Source of the DNA: Pectobacterium fontis
GTDB lineage: Bacteria > Pseudomonadota > Gammaproteobacteria > Enterobacterales > Enterobacteriaceae
Assembly (NCBI RefSeq): GCF_000803215.1
Contig: NZ_JSXC01000012.1
Location: forward strand, 62,001-126,000
Direction: 5' to 3'
Length of the DNA: 64,000 bases
The position numbers and the translations under genes were made by a program. The first letter of the stretch is position 1; each line of letters begins with the position of its first letter. Shown piece by piece: positions 29,904-38,775 of the stretch. Below the pieces are notes generated by a model. The model worked only from the letters and a program-made list of their open reading frames with translations, searched no databases and was not told the DNA's origin.

Positions 29904-31559
29904 ATGACGATGGCGGGTGCTGCCCGTCTTAATGATATCGGAAGTGGTCACGACTGCTTCCCTGAGACACCAATAACCGAAGGCAGCCCTGACGTTATTA
30001 TCAATGGTCAGCCTGCTGCCCGAAAAGGCGATACCGTTCTACTGCACGGTTGCCCCTGTCCCAATGCACCACATGGTGTTCATCCCCGAAAAATCGCCGA
30101 AGGTTCATCGACCGTCATTATTAACGGTAAAAATGCTGCGCGTATTGGTGATGGTATCCATTGTGGTGGCGTCATCGCGTCCGGTAGTGGCAATGTCATT
30201 ATTGGTGATACACCCCATCGTTCTCCGGTTCAGGAATGCGCGAAACAAGCCGCGTTGACCCGTGCGCCATTGTTGGCATTCACTCCAATGCTGGCAGTCG
30301 AGCCTGTTTTTGCCAAATCCTGCTTACGTGGTGCCGGTTGTACGGATGCGGGAACGAAAGATGAGCCACAGGGCAACATCGGGGACATGAGTGTCTATTT
30401 CTCCGCGCCTGTTGGTGAACCCAGCGCTCCGGCGAATAAACCGGGTGAAGTGAAGCAGTATGCTCAGGCGGCGAAAAAGAAAAATACGTCTTCTGCTGTT
30501 TCACCTCAATCATTTATCGGAAAAAACGAACCGTTACCCAAAACCTCTCCCGGTGTGATTAACCAGCCTCAAATCCCCCCGATGGAGCCGTGGTATGCAA
30601 CGATATTTAACCTGATAGTGGGGAAAGCCGATGCCGCCATGTTGCCGCCACCTCAGCAACTGGTCATGGCGGGGACGGCAGCACAGGCAGGCGCGACTGC
30701 TGCTGCGGGTGGCGCTGTGGCTCAGGCCAATCAGGATGCAGCTAAGGCATTAACACATCAGATGAAACGCCTTTCTGGTCCTTCTATCTGGCAAGGTCAG
30801 TTGCAGATGGCGCAAAGCTTTTTGCTGATGGGAGCGTTGATTCAGAATCACCTGAAAGGCGAAAAAGAAGACTTACTGACACCCGAGAAGTTGCTTGAGG
30901 TAGCGAAAAAACAGGGAACCGTCCCCAGCCGCGTGCGTTATCAGTGGGTGGAGGATGAGGAAACCGGTAAACTGAAGGCCGTGGGTTATCACACCAGCAT
31001 GGAAAGCGGGCGTGATCAGGTGCGTGTCAGATTACTTAAATACGATTTCCCCAATAACCGCTATGAATTTTGGGAAGACGGGGAAACGGGGCCAACGATT
31101 CTATGGACGCCGGATAATCCGGGTATGGAGTTCCCCACAGATACGGCACACGGTGAACAGCCTGTTATCTCGTCAGCGATACCGGGATTTGAAATTCCAG
31201 AGATGGATGATGTCAGCATCCTCGCCACACCAATGCCGGACGAGAAGGATTTTCGGGATTACATTTTGGTGTTTGCGGAGAATACGTTTCCGCCTATTTA
31301 TGTTTATCTGAGTAAACCTCTTAAGGGGATGCAGGGATCACCAAAAGATGCAAAAAATAAAATCAGAAAAGGTCAAGGGCCAAATGAAATTACACGTATT
31401 GATTCACCAGAATTGAGTGTTCCCGGTTCACAATGGCATGCTCATGGAAAAAATGGAGGAGCTATAAATTTGGATGGCTCGATACACGATGGAGACCCTG
31501 AGTTTTCTAAAAAAACGTTGCAATGGCTTAAAGCGAACGGATGGAGCATAGGAGATTGA
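29904..31559 (+). CDS. PAAR-domain T6SS effector with S-type pyocin region and C-terminal toxin
   Basis: 551 aa. Residues 1 to about 103 are a PAAR domain (GAARLNDIGSGHDC, repeats of DVIINGQPAARKGD and TVIINGKNAARIGD, metal-type His and Cys in HGCPCP and HCGG), which caps the VgrG spike. An Ala-rich linker follows (about 245-275). Residues about 335-425 carry the S-type pyocin signature text (VRYQWVEDEETGKLKAVGYH, LLKYDFPNNRYEFW). The last about 75 residues are a small, basic, His-rich domain (SQWHAHGKNGGAINLDG, IHDGDPEFSKKTL) that looks like a polymorphic-toxin tip, probably a nuclease, but I cannot name the family. Frame intact. An immunity candidate starts 2 bp later. No VgrG or core T6SS gene is in the window. 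Confidence 0.85.
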   Translation: MTMAGAARLNDIGSGHDCFPETPITEGSPDVIINGQPAARKGDTVLLHGCPCPNAPHGVHPRKIAEGSSTVIINGKNAARIGDGIHCGGVIASGSGNVIIGDTPHRSPVQECAKQAALTRAPLLAFTPMLAVEPVFAKSCLRGAGCTDAGTKDEPQGNIGDMSVYFSAPVGEPSAPANKPGEVKQYAQAAKKKNTSSAVSPQSFIGKNEPLPKTSPGVINQPQIPPMEPWYATIFNLIVGKADAAMLPPPQQLVMAGTAAQAGATAAAGGAVAQANQDAAKALTHQMKRLSGPSIWQGQLQMAQSFLLMGALIQNHLKGEKEDLLTPEKLLEVAKKQGTVPSRVRYQWVEDEETGKLKAVGYHTSMESGRDQVRVRLLKYDFPNNRYEFWEDGETGPTILWTPDNPGMEFPTDTAHGEQPVISSAIPGFEIPEMDDVSILATPMPDEKDFRDYILVFAENTFPPIYVYLSKPLKGMQGSPKDAKNKIRKGQGPNEITRIDSPELSVPGSQWHAHGKNGGAINLDGSIHDGDPEFSKKTLQWLKANGWSIGD

Positions 31560-31561
31560 GT

Positions 31562-32065
31562 ATGAATGGGAAGTTTGATAAAGAACTAGATTTTCTTATG
31601 GAACAAGAAGGTTTGAATGAAGAATCAGTTTACCTATGTGACTATCAAAGTTTTGAGGAGGTGCCTTTATTTTCTCGTTTTGAAAATATTTCCTTCTTAG
31701 AATCGTTATCTTTTGATGAGAAAAACAAGGTTTTGATAAAAAAAGGCATTGAAGTTTTAGAAAGAAGCGTTGATTTAGTAAAGACTAGGTTGTCTGAAAA
31801 TGACTTCCTTAATTATTTATCTTGTCTTACATTAACTGATATTGACGACTATCATGAAATAAATTGTTTCACCCCTAATTTATTTATATCTAAAAGGAAA
31901 AAGTGGCTTCTTCATCATCTTAACCTAACTCAAAAAAATACAGTAGAAGAAAATTTGATTAAAGAATACCTGGTTTCTATGGGAATGAGTGAGTATACGG
32001 TCCTTGTTCCATCCAATTACTCAGTGGATAATAAAAGGGTGTATATCATAAAATCTTTTACATAG
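31562..32065 (+). CDS. Putative immunity protein for the PAAR effector
   Basis: A 167-aa acidic, soluble protein with no signal peptide and no family I recognise. It follows the effector stop by 2 bp and is AT-rich, typical of immunity genes. ATG 31562 follows AGGAG at good spacing; an in-frame ATG at 31541 inside the effector gene is less likely. Lacking a signal peptide, it would act in the cytoplasm, which fits a toxin with a cytosolic target such as nucleic acid. The function is inferred from position. Confidence 0.7.
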   Translation: MNGKFDKELDFLMEQEGLNEESVYLCDYQSFEEVPLFSRFENISFLESLSFDEKNKVLIKKGIEVLERSVDLVKTRLSENDFLNYLSCLTLTDIDDYHEINCFTPNLFISKRKKWLLHHLNLTQKNTVEENLIKEYLVSMGMSEYTVLVPSNYSVDNKRVYIIKSFT

Positions 32066-32094
32066 TGGGTGGTTCTCTATTAGTCGGTATATTT

Positions 32095-32110
32095 CTAAAT
32101 AGCTATTTAG
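32095..32110. repeat. 16-bp palindrome CTAAATAGCTATTTAG (right copy)
   Basis: Identical to 29654-29669, flanked by TTT on both sides. It lies between the immunity gene and the 3' end of the intact lysR. It could be the remnant of a miniature element or a 3'-end hairpin shared by both sites. Confidence 0.75.
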
Positions 32111-32127
32111 TTTGGCATGTCCTAGCA

Positions 32128-33024
32128 CTATTTTAATTCCAGACTCTCCGCTATTTTCTCTTTCATCACCTGAGTGATGTGATTCACCACTTGGCTGCGC
32201 GGGTTCTGCGGAGCATATACCGCGCAGTACGCCATTTTTATATCTGGGTTGAACGGTTTTATAATGACAGGGGAAGGGCTGTTCTGCGCGGTAATAAAAT
32301 CCACCACACCGATACCAACGTTTCTTGCAGCGAGCACGCAGCCGTTCACCATCGATGTTTCGATAGGGTTGTGCAGATAGATTTGCTCTCTTCTGGTGGC
32401 GATATCGATTTGAGCACGTAGTGGCGTGGTTCTACCGGGCAGAATAGCGCGGGTGTTGGCGAGGTCGGCAAGTGTAATTTCATCTGCTGTAGTCAGTGGG
32501 TGGTTCACCGCTAATACCGCGACAGCGCGGGTTTCTGCTAAGGGTTCTGCTTCTAATCCTTTGATGCTCGTCTGGCCAAAAATAAAACCCACATCGTAGT
32601 GATTTTCGGTGATTGCATTCGTAATGTGGCTGCTGCTTTCGATGTCTAAAAACAGGGAAACATTAGGATATTTTGTCAGTAAGGTCGGGAGCACCTGATC
32701 TGAACAAAGAAATGACAGCGGCTGAACAGCGGCGATGCGTAGTATGCTGCCTTTAGCGTGACGGATTTCATCGGCAATCAGCCCGATATGCTCCAAACCT
32801 AAATACAGACGTTCAACTTCCCGATACAGCTTCATCGCTTCTGCGCGTGGGATCAGGCCGCGTCCGTCTCTATCGAACAACTTCAGATCTAGCGCATCTT
32901 CAAAGTCTTTAATGAGCCGACTGACGGCGGGCTGGGTGATGTACATCATATTGGCGGCGGCGGTGATGCCACCCGTGAGAATGACTTTATGGAACGCTTC
33001 AACCTGACGGGGATTTATTCGCAT
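32128..33024 (-). CDS. LysR-family transcriptional regulator
   Basis: 298 aa. N-terminal LysR helix-turn-helix (residues about 5-63: VEAFHKVILTGGITAAANMM, AVSRLIKDFED) and C-terminal periplasmic-binding-like effector domain (about 92-295). The style resembles the OccR/NocR subgroup, but the inducer is unknown. It is divergent from the peptide/nucleoside ABC operon and most likely controls it. A T-N11-A palindrome lies in the spacer. Its 3' end is repeated in the scrap at 28437-28537. Confidence 0.88.
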   Translation of the reverse strand: MRINPRQVEAFHKVILTGGITAAANMMYITQPAVSRLIKDFEDALDLKLFDRDGRGLIPRAEAMKLYREVERLYLGLEHIGLIADEIRHAKGSILRIAAVQPLSFLCSDQVLPTLLTKYPNVSLFLDIESSSHITNAITENHYDVGFIFGQTSIKGLEAEPLAETRAVAVLAVNHPLTTADEITLADLANTRAILPGRTTPLRAQIDIATRREQIYLHNPIETSMVNGCVLAARNVGIGVVDFITAQNSPSPVIIKPFNPDIKMAYCAVYAPQNPRSQVVNHITQVMKEKIAESLELK

Positions 33025-33072
33025 CGTTCATCCTCAGTGTGGCTTTTCTCTTCGGCATCTCAGCGAGAACAC

Positions 33073-33087
33073 ATAACATTCAGTTAT
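33073..33087. promoter_or_regulatory. Candidate LysR-type binding site
   Basis: ATAAC-ATTCA-GTTAT is a 15-bp palindrome with the T-N11-A form typical of LysR-family sites. It lies in the 173-bp spacer between lysR and the ABC operon, 49 bp upstream of the lysR start, which suits autoregulation and divergent activation. Confidence 0.5.
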
Positions 33088-33197
33088 CAATTTAACACAA
33101 AATGCGATTTTTAATTATTCAGCCAAGCAAATAGACTCAAATTCATAAGATTTAATACACTTCATTAGTACTCAATCATGGAATAGAGGGTTAGTGA

Positions 33198-34748
33198 ATG
33201 AAGAAATCAGCTTTGGCATTACTGTTTACTACTTTATTTGCATCGTCACCTTTGGTTTATAGCGCTGACCTGAACATCGGTCTGGCCTCCTCCACCACCT
33301 CGATGGATCCGCAGTTTTATGTGGGGGGAGCGAATAGCGCAATGGCGCGCAACATTTTTGACGGTTTGGTTGTACAGGATGAAAAACAGCAGATTGCACC
33401 TGCCCTGGCAACCAGTTGGAAAGTGATTGACGACAAGACGTGGGAATTTACCTTGCGTCCTGGCGTTAAGTTTCACGATGGCAGTGATTTTACGGCTAAA
33501 GATGTGATTGCCAGCATTAAGCGTGTTGCGCTGGCCTCAAAAAACAGCCCTAGCTCTTACGCACCTTACGTCAGCGACATTGCTGAAGTAACAGAAGTTA
33601 ATCCATTAACGGTGCGGATTAAGACAAAAGAGGCGTCGCCGCTGCTGCTGAATAATTTAAGCCGGGTTTCCATTTTACCGGCTCGACTTGAAAACGTCCC
33701 AACGGAAACGTTGAATTCAGGAAAAGAGGTGATTGGTACAGGGCCATTCAAATTTGTTTCCTGGGTGCCGGATGACCGAGTAGTCCTTACACGTAACGAT
33801 GATTACTGGGGAGGAAAAGCAGAGTGGGACAATGTCACTGTCCGTGTATTTAAGAACAGTAGCGCACGCGTAGCAGCCGTATTATCCGGTGATGTGGACA
33901 TGATTGAAAACGTTCCAACAGCCGATAGCAGTAATATTGAAAAAAACCAGCAGTTAAAAACGATTTCAACACCAGGGAATCGTGTTATTTACCTTCACAT
34001 GGACCAGCAGCGAGAGGAATCACCGTTCGCTAAAGGTTCTGATGGTAAAAACCCACTACTAAAAAAAGAAGTACGCCAGGCGATGTCTTTAGCGCTTAAT
34101 CGCCAGGCAATCGTCGACCGTGTGATGGAGGGGCAGGCTGTTGCGGCTTCTCAGCTTGTACCGAAGGGGTATTTCGGGTATTCCGCTTCCATTCCTGCGC
34201 CGGTTTATAATCCGGAGAAAGCCAAACAGGAACTGGCGGCGGCGGGATACCCCGACGGCTTCACGCTGACCTTCCACGCGTCGAACGATCGTTATCCTAA
34301 TGATTCTAAAATTGCTCAGGCCATTGGCCAAATGTTCACACGCGTCGGCATCAAAACCGAAGTGGTTACGATGCCCGGCAGTGTGTACTTCTCACGCGCC
34401 TCCCGTCTCGAATTCAGTTTGATTATGGGCGGAGCCGCGATTGAAACCGGGGAAGCTTCTGGCGTGTTGGGGCCATTGTTGGAAACCTTTGGCCCCAATG
34501 CAGGTCAGGGCAATCGTGGTCGCTATTCCAATCCTGTCTTTGATAAAACGCTGAACGAGGCGCGAGCCACGTTGGATAACACCAAACGTGAAGCGCTGCT
34601 GGCTGAAGCGATGAACATCGGTATGAACGATGTGGGTGTGATTCCGGTGATGTTCCTGTCTAACACCTGGGCGATGAAAAAGCAGTATACCTATGTGGGG
34701 CGCTCTGATGCCTACACGCTGCCTTATTTCGTCCGTTCCGCAAAATAG
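33198..34748 (+). CDS. ABC transporter substrate-binding protein, oligopeptide/dipeptide type
   Basis: A 516-aa periplasmic SBP_bac_5 family protein with a signal peptide (MKKSALALLFTTLFASS, cut near residue 22 after VYSA). The family core is clear: LATSWKVIDDKTWEFTLRPG (in pieces), KFHDGSDFTAKDV, GTGPFKFVSW, VRQAMSLALNRQAIVD. Such proteins bind peptides, but also other solutes such as opines, glutathione or nickel. Two nucleoside hydrolase genes lie between this gene and its permeases, so a nucleoside-containing ligand is likely (inference). A partial terminator after the gene would give it higher expression than the downstream genes. Confidence 0.9.
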   Translation: MKKSALALLFTTLFASSPLVYSADLNIGLASSTTSMDPQFYVGGANSAMARNIFDGLVVQDEKQQIAPALATSWKVIDDKTWEFTLRPGVKFHDGSDFTAKDVIASIKRVALASKNSPSSYAPYVSDIAEVTEVNPLTVRIKTKEASPLLLNNLSRVSILPARLENVPTETLNSGKEVIGTGPFKFVSWVPDDRVVLTRNDDYWGGKAEWDNVTVRVFKNSSARVAAVLSGDVDMIENVPTADSSNIEKNQQLKTISTPGNRVIYLHMDQQREESPFAKGSDGKNPLLKKEVRQAMSLALNRQAIVDRVMEGQAVAASQLVPKGYFGYSASIPAPVYNPEKAKQELAAAGYPDGFTLTFHASNDRYPNDSKIAQAIGQMFTRVGIKTEVVTMPGSVYFSRASRLEFSLIMGGAAIETGEASGVLGPLLETFGPNAGQGNRGRYSNPVFDKTLNEARATLDNTKREALLAEAMNIGMNDVGVIPVMFLSNTWAMKKQYTYVGRSDAYTLPYFVRSAK

Positions 34749-34770
34749 TTACCTTTCATGAATGAACGAC

Positions 34771-34795
34771 AAGGGGTGGATATTCACCCCTTTTT
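34771..34795 (+). terminator. Terminator or attenuating hairpin after the SBP gene
   Basis: AAGGGGTG and CACCCCTT form an 8-bp stem with a 6-nt loop, running into TTTTT. It lies between the SBP gene and the hydrolase/permease genes, the usual place for a read-through hairpin in ABC operons. Confidence 0.75.
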
Positions 34796-34948
34796 GCTGG
34801 CAGTAAGGAGATGGCGAACATTTTGGCGTCTGTCACTTCTCCCTAACATTTGTTTACTTATTATTTTTTTGTACGTTATCAGGTACGGGTCTTCTGCATC
34901 CTGAAATCATGCTATATCCATTAAAAACGAGAAAAGGAATCACCGTAA

Positions 34949-35902
34949 ATGTGTGCGTTACCGATTATTATTGATTGTGATCCGGGGATTGATGACGCGA
35001 TTGCGTTATTAAGCGCGTTTGTGGCACCAGAGTTGGATATTCGTGGCATTTGCGCGGTGTGTGGCAATCAGCCAGTAGAAAAGACGGTGCGCAATGCGCT
35101 ACAAATTGTTGAGTTAGGTCAGCGCATGGATATTCCTGTCTTCGCAGGGTGCCATCGCCCGCTGTTGCGGAAACCGATCCACGGTCAGTTTCATGGCGAA
35201 AGTGGGTTGGGTCAAACGGTGTTGCCTGTGCCGCAAAAGCAGGTCGAAGCACAACATGCGGTGAATTTTATTATCGAGCAGTGTCAGCAGGCGATGATTG
35301 ATGGCACGCCGATTACGCTATGTACGTTAGGGCCGCTAACCAATGTAGCGACGGCATTGCGTATGTCGCCTGAGATTGCCGCCGGTATTGCGCGCATTGT
35401 GATGATGGGCGGCGCGTACCGGGAAGCTGGCAACCGCAGCCTGACGTCTGAATTCAATATGATCGCCGATCCGCAAGCCGCTAAAGTGGTGTTTGATTCG
35501 TCGATTGCGATTGTGGCGCTCCCCCTGGATGTCACGCATCAGGTGATTTTAACGCCGGAATTAGTCGCCCGTTTCATTGCGCTAGCGGGGAGAATTGCGG
35601 GGCCGTTGGGCGAAATGATGGCGTTTTGGGATCGTAACGATATTCGGCGTTACGGCTCACGCGGTGGCCCACTGCACGATCCGCTGGTCATTGCCTGGGT
35701 GCTGGCGCCAGACTGTTTTACCACGGAAAAAGCCAGCGTTTACATCGAGCAGGAAAGTGAACTGTGCATGGGGCAGACTGTTGCCGACTGGTACGGAAAA
35801 ACCGATCGTCAACCGAATGTGGATGTGGTGACGGGGGTGGATGCCAAACGGGTGGTTGAACTGTTTGCTGATCTGCTAAGCCGTTATGCAAAGGGAGCCT
35901 GA
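34949..35902 (+). CDS. Inosine-uridine preferring nucleoside hydrolase family protein (first)
   Basis: A 317-aa cytoplasmic Ca2+-dependent enzyme of the IU-nucleoside hydrolase family that cleaves the N-glycosidic bond to base and ribose. The metal-binding DCDPGIDDA with Asp9, 11, 15 and 16 is at the start. TLGPLTNVA, the NMIADPQAAKVVFDS region and the late His motif GGPLHDPLVIAW are all present. The base preference cannot be read. It is followed 1 bp later by a second gene of the family. No signal peptide, so it would act after uptake by the ABC system. Confidence 0.93.
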   Translation: MCALPIIIDCDPGIDDAIALLSAFVAPELDIRGICAVCGNQPVEKTVRNALQIVELGQRMDIPVFAGCHRPLLRKPIHGQFHGESGLGQTVLPVPQKQVEAQHAVNFIIEQCQQAMIDGTPITLCTLGPLTNVATALRMSPEIAAGIARIVMMGGAYREAGNRSLTSEFNMIADPQAAKVVFDSSIAIVALPLDVTHQVILTPELVARFIALAGRIAGPLGEMMAFWDRNDIRRYGSRGGPLHDPLVIAWVLAPDCFTTEKASVYIEQESELCMGQTVADWYGKTDRQPNVDVVTGVDAKRVVELFADLLSRYAKGA

Positions 35903-35903
35903 T

Positions 35904-36857
35904 ATGTCACAAGAACGCATTATTATTGATACCGATCCCGGTGTGGACGATGCGATAGCCATCTGGTTGGCACTGGCCTCACCTGAACTGGAGGTGCTCG
36001 GCATCACCACGGTGGCAGGCAATGTTCCGCTTGAGGCGACACTAGCGAATGCCTGCAAGGTCGTTGGTCTGACAGGACGAACTGATGTACCCGTTTTCGC
36101 GGGGGCATCGCGCCCGCTGATTCGGGAGCAGGTTTTCGGCAAATACGCGCACATCGGTGCGTTTTCTCCTGAATGGGTGCCGGAGACGACATTTCAGCCG
36201 CAGCAGGAGCACGCCGTCAATTTTCTGGTGCACATGACGCGTCAGGCCGCAGCCGACAATAATCCGCTTACCCTTTGTTCTATAGGCCCAATGACGAATC
36301 TGGCCTTGGCGTTGCGTTTCCACCCGGATGTTGCGCGCGGCATTAAACAGATTGTGTCCATGAGTTGTGCCTTTAGTGCGTTGGGCAATCGTATGCCGTG
36401 GGCTGATTTTAATGTTTATGCCGATCCGCATGCGGCGGAAATTGTTTTTTCCTCCGGTGTTCCCGTGGTCATCATGCCGCTGGATATGACCTTTCAGGCG
36501 TTGATCCAGACGGAACAAGTCGATGAGATTGAACGCAGCGGTGGTGCGCCGGGCAAGGCGATGGCAGCACTGCTACGCACGTTCGACCGTAATGAAGTGG
36601 CACGTTTTGGGCGTGAAGGCGGCCCGATCCATGATGCGACCGTCATTGCCTGGCTGCTGAAACCTGAACTGTTTCAATCAGAGTATGCGCATGTGGGGGT
36701 AGAACTCACGGGTAAAACGGCAGGTTATGTGTTTGCGGATTTCTTCCACAAACTGGATGAGCCGGAGAATGCGCAGGTTATGCGGGAAATCGATGAATCC
36801 GGTTTTCTCGCCCTGCTTGCCGAACGCTTATGTTACTACGGTACTGGAGGGCGATAA
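35904..36857 (+). CDS. Inosine-uridine preferring nucleoside hydrolase family protein (second)
   Basis: A 317-aa family member with DTDPGVDDA (Asp9, 11, 15, 16), SIGPMTNLALAL, NVYADPHAAEIVF and GGPIHDATVIAW. It is clearly a paralogue of the gene before it, but well diverged, so the two may split substrates (purine against pyrimidine, or ribo against deoxy). I start at ATG 35904, one base past the previous stop; an in-frame extension to 35886 lies inside the first gene. Its stop overlaps the permease start (TAATG). Confidence 0.93.
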   Translation: MSQERIIIDTDPGVDDAIAIWLALASPELEVLGITTVAGNVPLEATLANACKVVGLTGRTDVPVFAGASRPLIREQVFGKYAHIGAFSPEWVPETTFQPQQEHAVNFLVHMTRQAAADNNPLTLCSIGPMTNLALALRFHPDVARGIKQIVSMSCAFSALGNRMPWADFNVYADPHAAEIVFSSGVPVVIMPLDMTFQALIQTEQVDEIERSGGAPGKAMAALLRTFDRNEVARFGREGGPIHDATVIAWLLKPELFQSEYAHVGVELTGKTAGYVFADFFHKLDEPENAQVMREIDESGFLALLAERLCYYGTGGR

Positions 36858-37834
36858 TGGTCGCCTACCTACTCAGCAGAATCGGACAAACGTTGCTGAC
36901 GCTGGCTGTGATGTCGGTGCTGGTGTTTGTCGGTGTCTATCTGGTTGGTAATCCGGTCGATATGCTGTTGGGCGCAACGGCCACGCCAGCGGAACGGCTG
37001 GCGGTGATACAATCTTTTGGTCTGGATAAGCCCGTCTGGGAACAGTACGGGCGGTTTGTCTGGAACGCCCTTCAGGGCGACATGGGCAACTCTTTTATCT
37101 TTAACCAACCCGCGCTGACGCTGATCTTTCAGCGTATGCCCGCCACGCTCGAACTGGCGATGGTGGCGTTCATCATGGCGTTGGTGGTTGGGATTCCGCT
37201 GGGGATTTACGCAGGCCTCAAGCCGGACAGCGCAGTATCCAAATCCATCATGACCTTCTCCATTCTCGGTTTTAGCCTGCCGACTTTCTGGATTGGGCTG
37301 GTGATGATCATGCTGTTCAGCGTCAAGCTGGGCTGGCTGCCGTCGTCAGGCCGGGGGGATACCCATGAACTCTTCGGCATCCCGTTTAGTTTTCTGACCC
37401 GCGATGGGCTAGAACATCTTCTCCTGCCTGCGTTTAATCTCGCCCTGTTTAAAATCTCGCTGGTCATCCGCCTGATGCGGGCGGGGGTGATGGAGTGCCT
37501 GCAACAGGATTATGTGCAGTTTGCCCGTGCAAAGGGGCTGTCGGAAACCCGCATCGTGCTGGTGCATGTGCTGCGTAACACGCTGATACCATTGATTACC
37601 GTGCTGGGGCTGGAACTGGGTTCACTGATCGCGTTCGCTGTCGTAACGGAAACCATTTATGCCTGGCCGGGCATGGGTAAGTTGATTATCGATTCCATTG
37701 CCGTGCTCGATCGTCCGGTCATCCTCGCCTACTTAATGATTACCGTGGTGATGTTTAGCGTGATTAATCTGCTGGTCGATGTGCTGTATGTGTGGGTCGA
37801 TCCGCGCGTACGGTTGGGAGGAGACAAGGGATGA
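36857..37834 (+). CDS. ABC transporter permease, DppB/OppB type
   Basis: A 325-aa inner-membrane permease with six predicted helices. It has the N-terminal TM1 with RIGQTLLTLAVMSVLVF and the EAA loop (QFARAKGLSETRIVLVHVLRN, split, about 210-230). Long periplasmic loop after TM1, as in DppB. It forms a heterodimer with the next gene product. Its start overlaps the upstream stop, and it overlaps the next start by 4 bp (ATGA). Confidence 0.92.
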   Translation: MVAYLLSRIGQTLLTLAVMSVLVFVGVYLVGNPVDMLLGATATPAERLAVIQSFGLDKPVWEQYGRFVWNALQGDMGNSFIFNQPALTLIFQRMPATLELAMVAFIMALVVGIPLGIYAGLKPDSAVSKSIMTFSILGFSLPTFWIGLVMIMLFSVKLGWLPSSGRGDTHELFGIPFSFLTRDGLEHLLLPAFNLALFKISLVIRLMRAGVMECLQQDYVQFARAKGLSETRIVLVHVLRNTLIPLITVLGLELGSLIAFAVVTETIYAWPGMGKLIIDSIAVLDRPVILAYLMITVVMFSVINLLVDVLYVWVDPRVRLGGDKG

Positions 37835-38739
37835 CGGGGAATACGGTACACCAGCCTACCGTCACGCCAAAAAACTCGCATCCGGTGGTACGTGTGGTGA
37901 TGGCGCTGATTAACAATCGGTTGGCGCTGTGCGGGCTGATCATGCTGGCGGTTTTCGTGCTGCTGGCGCTGCTTGCCCCGCTTCTGTCGCCGCAGAATCC
38001 CTACGATCTGATGCAGCTCGACATCATGGATGGCCGGCTGGCACCGGGCGCGCACAGCATGGCGGGCATGACGTACTGGCTGGGGACGGACGATCAGGGG
38101 CGCGACCTGTTTAGCGCCATTCTGTACGGTACTCGCATCAGCCTGATGGTCGGTTTCTTTAGTGCGATACTCGCGCTGCTGATTGGTGCCTCGCTGGGGC
38201 TGATTAGCGCCTACGTTGGTGGGAAAACGGATGCAATAATCATGCGCATCGTCGATATTCAACTCAGTTTCCCGCCCATCCTGATTGCGCTGATCCTGCT
38301 GGCGGTATTGGGGCAAGGGGTCGATAAGATCATTATGGCGCTGGTGGTCACGCAGTGGGCGTACTACGCGCGCACGATTCGCGGTTCGGCGTTGGTGGAG
38401 CGCCGCCGTAGCTACGTGGACGCGGCACGCAGCATGGCGTTGCCTAACCGCCGTATTCTGTTTCGCCATATCTTGCCGAACTGTCTGGCACCGCTGATCG
38501 TGGTAGCCACGATGCGCATCGCCTACGCCATCATGCTGGAGGCCACGCTCTCGTTTCTGGGGATCGGCCTGCCCGTGACAGAGCCGTCGCTGGGTCTGCT
38601 GATCTCGAATGGTTTTGAATACCTGATGTCGGGTGACTACTGGATCAGCTTCTTTCCGGGGTTGACGCTGTTGCTGCTGATTGTAGCGATTAATCTGGTG
38701 GGGGATGCGCTACGTGACATCCTCAACCCGCGAAACTAA
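37831..38739 (+). CDS. ABC transporter permease, DppC/OppC type
   Basis: A 302-aa inner-membrane permease with six predicted helices. Landmarks are the N-terminal DppC region, WLGTDDQGRDLFSAILYGTR (split, about 77-96), and the EAA motif YVDAARSMALPNRRILFRH, followed by LPNCLAPLIV. I start at ATG 37831, which overlaps the dppB-type stop, rather than at 37792. It pairs with the previous permease. Confidence 0.92.
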   Translation: MTGNTVHQPTVTPKNSHPVVRVVMALINNRLALCGLIMLAVFVLLALLAPLLSPQNPYDLMQLDIMDGRLAPGAHSMAGMTYWLGTDDQGRDLFSAILYGTRISLMVGFFSAILALLIGASLGLISAYVGGKTDAIIMRIVDIQLSFPPILIALILLAVLGQGVDKIIMALVVTQWAYYARTIRGSALVERRRSYVDAARSMALPNRRILFRHILPNCLAPLIVVATMRIAYAIMLEATLSFLGIGLPVTEPSLGLLISNGFEYLMSGDYWISFFPGLTLLLLIVAINLVGDALRDILNPRN

Positions 38740-38775
38740 GCCCTAGGAATCGCCGTGAGAATAAAGGATACGCCC

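Noticed and set aside
28460-32209. CRISPR-type repeats from the duplicated lysR segment
   Set aside because: Only two copies, 3.7 kb apart and coding-derived, with no spacer pattern.
37729-38469. Long minus-strand reading frame (246 codons) opposite the dppC-type permease
   Set aside because: It lies wholly over two well-supported genes on the other strand, has no family resemblance and is rich in Arg, Gln and His, typical of an antisense shadow.
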